Assembly (NCBI RefSeq): GCF_019042245.1
Contig: NZ_JAHQCX010000011.1
Coordinates: forward strand, 62,001 to 126,000
Direction: 5' to 3'
DNA length: 64,000 nucleotides
Source of the DNA: Diplocloster modestus
GTDB taxonomy: Bacteria; Bacillota; Clostridia; Lachnospirales; Lachnospiraceae
Made by a program: the position numbers and the translations under genes. Below are positions 60,288-64,000 of this stretch, piece by piece. Position 1 is the first letter of the stretch; each line of letters starts with the position of its first letter. The notes under the pieces were generated by a model. It ran no database searches, was not told the DNA's origin, and saw only the letters and a program-made list of their open reading frames with translations.

Positions 60288-62440
60288 CAAAATTATTCAA
60301 GTACCTGCGCGATGTTAAGGGTATGGTGGTGCTGATTATAGCCTTACTGGTTATTCAGGCGTACTGTGACCTGGCATTGCCCCAATATACGTCCAATATT
60401 GTAGATGTCGGAATACAGCAGGGGGGCATCGAATATGTGGCCCCGGAGAAAATGAGACCGGAGACATTTGAGAACCTGAGCTGTTTTCTGAACGATGCGC
60501 AGATTAAGATATTGTCGGCCAGTTATGATCAGGATGCGGACGGCAATTATGTATTAAATACCAAAAATAAGGAGGCCCTGGAACAGCTGGATGAGATGCT
60601 GGGCACTCCCATGATGCTGATCTCATCTGTGGAGGAATCCGGGAAGATGACCATGGAGTCGCTGAAGGGCATGATCGCTTCCGGACAAATGACGAAAGAT
60701 CAGGTCATGAAAATGAAGGACCAGGCTTTAAGCCAGATGGGAGACCTGCAGGAGTCCTTGATCACCCAAAAGGCGATCTTGTTTGTGAAAGCAGAGTATG
60801 AAGCGCTGGGGATCGATATGGGAGCTTATCAGACCCACTATCTGCTGAAGTCCGGCGGAATTATGCTTTTATATACGCTGGTGATGGTGATTGCAGCTAT
60901 ACTGGCCGGTATGCTGGGCTCTTATTCCGCGGCCAAGATCGGACGGAACCTGCGCAGCCGGATGTTTCAGAAAGTGGTTGATTTCTCCGGGAATGAGCTG
61001 GATCATTTTTCCACGGCTTCCCTGATCACCAGAAGTACTAATGATATCCAGCAGGTGCAGATGACAACGGTAATGATGCTGCGTTTCGTCATATATGCCC
61101 CTATTCTGGGAATCGGCGGTATTATCAAAGTGGCCGGTACCAGGACGGGGATGGGATGGATCATCGGTGTCTCGGTGGGAGCCAGTATCCTTCTGGTTGC
61201 GGTCCTGATGTCCGCCGCAATGCCGAAGTTCAAAAAGATGCAGCTTCTTGTGGATAAACTGAACCTGGTGTCCCGGGAGATTCTGACCGGCCTTCCGGTG
61301 ATCCGGGCATTCAGCCGGGAACGCTTTGAAGAAAAGCGGTTTGAGAAGGCCAACAAAGACCTGATGTCAACCCAGCTGTTTACCAACCGGATTATGACTT
61401 TTATGATGCCCGCGATGATGCTGGTGATGAACTGCACCACGGTTCTGATCGTCTGGGTGGGAGCGCAGGGAATCAATCTGGGGAATCTGCAGGTCGGTGA
61501 TATGATGGCATTTATTACTTATACGATGCAGATTATCATGTCCTTCCTGATGATTACTATGATGTCCGTCATGCTGCCCCGGGCAGGGGTCGCGGCCGTC
61601 CGGATCGACGAGGTTATGCAGACCTCATGTTCGATACAGGATAAAGAGAAGAACCAGGATGAAAAGCTGGCTGGATGCCGGGGCGTATTGACTTTTGAGG
61701 ACGTATCGTTCCACTATCCCGGAGCGCAGGAGAACACCCTCCACCACTTAAGCTTCACGGCAAAACCGGGTAAAACGACAGCAATCATAGGCAGTACCGG
61801 CTGCGGGAAGTCTACGCTGATCCACCTGATCCCGAGATTTTATGATGTAACGGGAGGACGTATCACGCTGGACGGCGTGGATATCCGGGATCTGTCCCAG
61901 CATAAGTTAAGGGAGCTGCTGGGTTTTGTACCCCAGAAGGGAATGCTGTTTTCAGGAAATATTGAATCCAATATCAAATTCGCCGGAGAGGACACGATAA
62001 CGGACGAGGCTATGATACAGGCGGCCGGGATCGCTCAGGCGGTGGAATTCATAGACTCCAAGCCTGAGCAATACAAGAGCCGCATTTCCGAAGGCGGAAC
62101 GAATGTGTCCGGCGGCCAGAAGCAGAGGCTGTCCATCGCCAGGGCGATCGCGAAGAATCCGAAGGTATTTCTGTTTGACGACAGTTTTTCGGCGCTGGAC
62201 TATAAGACCGATGTGGTTTTGCGTAAAGCCCTGAATGAGAAGGTTCAGGATGCGACCGTAATCATCGTGGCCCAGCGGATCAGTACCATCCTCCACGCAG
62301 ATCAGATCATCGTGCTGGATGAAGGCAGGATCGTGGGGATGGGAAATCATGAGGATTTGCTGGAAAACTGTGAAACCTATCAGGAAATCGCGAAATCGCA
62401 GCTCTCGGAGAAAGAACTGAAAGGAGGCCGCGCATCATGA
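60284..62440 (+). CDS. ABC exporter half-transporter (membrane and ATPase domains), first subunit
   Basis: 718 residues. Six membrane helices with a long extracytoplasmic or loop insertion after the first helix (about residues 45-180), then an ATPase: Walker A GSTGCGKST, Q-loop FVPQKG, signature NVSGGQKQR, Walker B VFLFDDSFS, where D replaces the catalytic glutamate. A degenerate site of this kind is typical of one half of a heterodimer, which agrees with the second ABC gene overlapping by 4 nt. Likely multidrug or lipid exporter. Confidence 0.92.
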   Translation: MTKLFKYLRDVKGMVVLIIALLVIQAYCDLALPQYTSNIVDVGIQQGGIEYVAPEKMRPETFENLSCFLNDAQIKILSASYDQDADGNYVLNTKNKEALEQLDEMLGTPMMLISSVEESGKMTMESLKGMIASGQMTKDQVMKMKDQALSQMGDLQESLITQKAILFVKAEYEALGIDMGAYQTHYLLKSGGIMLLYTLVMVIAAILAGMLGSYSAAKIGRNLRSRMFQKVVDFSGNELDHFSTASLITRSTNDIQQVQMTTVMMLRFVIYAPILGIGGIIKVAGTRTGMGWIIGVSVGASILLVAVLMSAAMPKFKKMQLLVDKLNLVSREILTGLPVIRAFSRERFEEKRFEKANKDLMSTQLFTNRIMTFMMPAMMLVMNCTTVLIVWVGAQGINLGNLQVGDMMAFITYTMQIIMSFLMITMMSVMLPRAGVAAVRIDEVMQTSCSIQDKEKNQDEKLAGCRGVLTFEDVSFHYPGAQENTLHHLSFTAKPGKTTAIIGSTGCGKSTLIHLIPRFYDVTGGRITLDGVDIRDLSQHKLRELLGFVPQKGMLFSGNIESNIKFAGEDTITDEAMIQAAGIAQAVEFIDSKPEQYKSRISEGGTNVSGGQKQRLSIARAIAKNPKVFLFDDSFSALDYKTDVVLRKALNEKVQDATVIIVAQRISTILHADQIIVLDEGRIVGMGNHEDLLENCETYQEIAKSQLSEKELKGGRAS

Positions 62441-64000
62441 GTAAAAAAGATGACAGCAGCAGCGCAAGGCCCATGGGGCCCAGACATGGAATGGTGCCGG
62501 GCGAAAAGGCAAAAGATTTTAAAGGAACCATTGTAAAATTATTAAAATATATGAGTAAATATAAAGTAGGCATTGTCTTTGTGCTGATTTTTGCCATTGG
62601 CAGCACTGCTTTTAACATCGCCGGCCCGAAGGTGCTGAGTAAGGCAATCACCGAGATTTTTAACGGGCTGGTGGGTAAGATATCCGGGTCGGGAGGCATC
62701 GATTTTACAAAGATAGGACGGATTCTGCTGATCATGCTGTGCCTGTATCTGATCAGTTCCCTGTTCTCCTTTGTACAGGGCTGGATCATGACCGGTATTT
62801 CCCAGAAACTGTGCTTCCGGTTCCGAAAAGAGATTTCGGAAAAGATCAACCGGATGCCCATGAAATATTTTGAGTCCAAGACGGTGGGCGAAGTCCTCTC
62901 CAGAATCACCAACGATGTGGATACCCTGGGTATGAGCTTAAATCAGAGTGTTACCCAGCTGATCACCTCCGTCACCATGATCATCGGCGTGTTGATCATG
63001 ATGTTAAGCATAAGCCCGCTGATGACACTGATTGCGCTGGTCATTCTGCCGATCTCCGTTTTGCTGATCGGTGTCGTTGTAAAAATGTCCCAAAAATATT
63101 TCATCACCCAGCAAAAATATCTGGGCAAGGTAAACGGACAGGTGGAAGAAGTGTTCAGCGGCCATAATATCGTCAAAGCCTTCAACCGGGAGAAAGCCGC
63201 CATCCAGGAGTTCGATGAAACCAACGACGTGCTGTTCCAGTCAGCCTGGAAGTCCCAGTTCCTGTCCGGAATGATGCAGCCGATTATGATGTTCGTCGGA
63301 AACCTGGGCTATGTGGCAGTGGCGGTCAGCGGAAGTATTCTGGCGGTCAAACGGGTGATCGAAGTCGGCGACATCCAGGCATTTATCCAGTATGTCCGTA
63401 ACTTTACACAGCCGATCTCGCAGCTGGCGCAGGTTTCCAATATGCTTCAGTCCACAGCGGCCGCGTCAGAGCGTGTTTTCGAGTTCCTGAACGAGGAAGA
63501 AGAAATTGACAATGTAGAGAACCCGGTATCCGTAGAAGAAATTCAGGGCAGGGTTACTTTTGAACACGTCCATTTCGGATACAATCCGGATAAAATCATC
63601 ATCAATGATTTCAGCTGCGAGGTAGAGCCTGGCCAGACCGTGGCCATCGTCGGCCCCACAGGGGCCGGCAAGACCACCATGGTGAAGCTGCTGATGCGTT
63701 TCTATGACGTAAACGGCGGCAGTATCAAAGTTGACGGCCATGACATCCGGGATTTCAACCGCAGTGAATTAAGGGAGAGTTTCGGAATGGTACTCCAGGA
63801 TACCTGGCTGTTCAAGGGGACGATCATGGAAAATATCCGGTACGGCAGGCTGGACGCCACGGACGAGGAAGTCATCGCTGCAGCCAAAGCAGCTCATGCC
63901 CATCATTTCATCCAGACATTGCCCGGAGGCTATCAGATGGAGCTGAATGAAGAGGCCGATAACGTCTCGCAGGGACAAAAACAGCTCTTAACCATTGCCC
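62437..64000 (+). CDS. ABC exporter half-transporter, second subunit (cut by window end)
   Basis: The frame opens at ATG 62437 (AAAGGAGG upstream) and is open to the window end, about 521 residues. A short Gly/Pro/basic tail precedes six membrane helices. The ATPase shows Walker A GPTGAGKTT, Q-loop VLQDTWLF and the signature NVSQGQKQL; Walker B lies outside. It should form a heterodimer with the first subunit and provide the canonical catalytic glutamate. Confidence 0.92.
   Translation, partial: MSKKDDSSSARPMGPRHGMVPGEKAKDFKGTIVKLLKYMSKYKVGIVFVLIFAIGSTAFNIAGPKVLSKAITEIFNGLVGKISGSGGIDFTKIGRILLIMLCLYLISSLFSFVQGWIMTGISQKLCFRFRKEISEKINRMPMKYFESKTVGEVLSRITNDVDTLGMSLNQSVTQLITSVTMIIGVLIMMLSISPLMTLIALVILPISVLLIGVVVKMSQKYFITQQKYLGKVNGQVEEVFSGHNIVKAFNREKAAIQEFDETNDVLFQSAWKSQFLSGMMQPIMMFVGNLGYVAVAVSGSILAVKRVIEVGDIQAFIQYVRNFTQPISQLAQVSNMLQSTAAASERVFEFLNEEEEIDNVENPVSVEEIQGRVTFEHVHFGYNPDKIIINDFSCEVEPGQTVAIVGPTGAGKTTMVKLLMRFYDVNGGSIKVDGHDIRDFNRSELRESFGMVLQDTWLFKGTIMENIRYGRLDATDEEVIAAAKAAHAHHFIQTLPGGYQMELNEEADNVSQGQKQLLTIA

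Overview
The window reads as a chromosomal segment of an anaerobic, Gram-positive, probably gut-associated Clostridia, most likely Lachnospiraceae. This is inferred from gene content: YesMN-type two-component control of a sugar ABC operon that lacks its own ATPase, FeoAB beside a DtxR-type repressor, a CarD-like regulator, a ferredoxin-dependent indolepyruvate oxidoreductase, many lipoproteins, and strong AGGAGG-like ribosome sites. No rRNA, tRNA, CRISPR array or complete insertion sequence was seen.

Region 1 (1-9.2 kb) is mostly on the minus strand. It holds an envelope-lipid module (MGDG-synthase-like glycosyltransferase, polysaccharide deacetylase, flippase-like membrane protein, response regulator cut by the window edge). 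Next come a membrane-anchored endonuclease/exonuclease/phosphatase-fold protein, a BtuF-like lipoprotein paired with a fused MFS-spermidine synthase, and a TetR regulator whose likely operator also lies upstream of a neighbouring membrane protein. Region 2 (8.8-11.7 kb) is the ferrous iron locus: a DtxR-type repressor divergent from feoAB, with a long structured leader before feoA. Region 3 (11.9-17.1 kb) holds an HsdA-like short-chain dehydrogenase with an NTF2-fold partner, a CarD-like operon with two tandem paralogous small proteins, a rubredoxin-like/glutamate-synthase fusion and a NYN/OST-HTH protein.

Region 4 (17.1-27.1 kb) has a nested inverted repeat, a YfhO-family membrane protein, several small regulators, an SPL-like radical SAM protein, and a LacI regulator with a zinc alcohol dehydrogenase. 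Region 5 (27.3-35.7 kb) is a carbohydrate operon: YesM kinase, YesN regulator, GH31 glycosidase, then binding protein and two permeases. Region 6 (36-49.8 kb) holds PadR/HAAS/ABC-ATPase, a cell wall amidase behind four phased copies of one palindrome, MFS and YkvI transporters, lysA, a cysteine-rich repeat protein, and a BlaR1-like protease without a BlaI neighbour.

Region 7 (49.9-58.6 kb) is an arylacetate/indolepyruvate cluster, paaK-iorA-iorB-ACT-paaK-ACT. Just upstream a 2.4-kb AT-rich insert is bounded by 132-bp direct repeats; it carries gene fragments and two exported or membrane proteins. Region 8 (58.6-64 kb) has large hairpins, two divergent MarR regulators and a heterodimeric ABC exporter cut by the window end.

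The observations most worth following are the feoAB leader RNA, the 132-bp-repeat insert in front of the ior/paaK operon, the palindrome array before the amidase, the HsdA-like/NTF2 pair, and the six-gene paaK/ior/ACT cluster itself.
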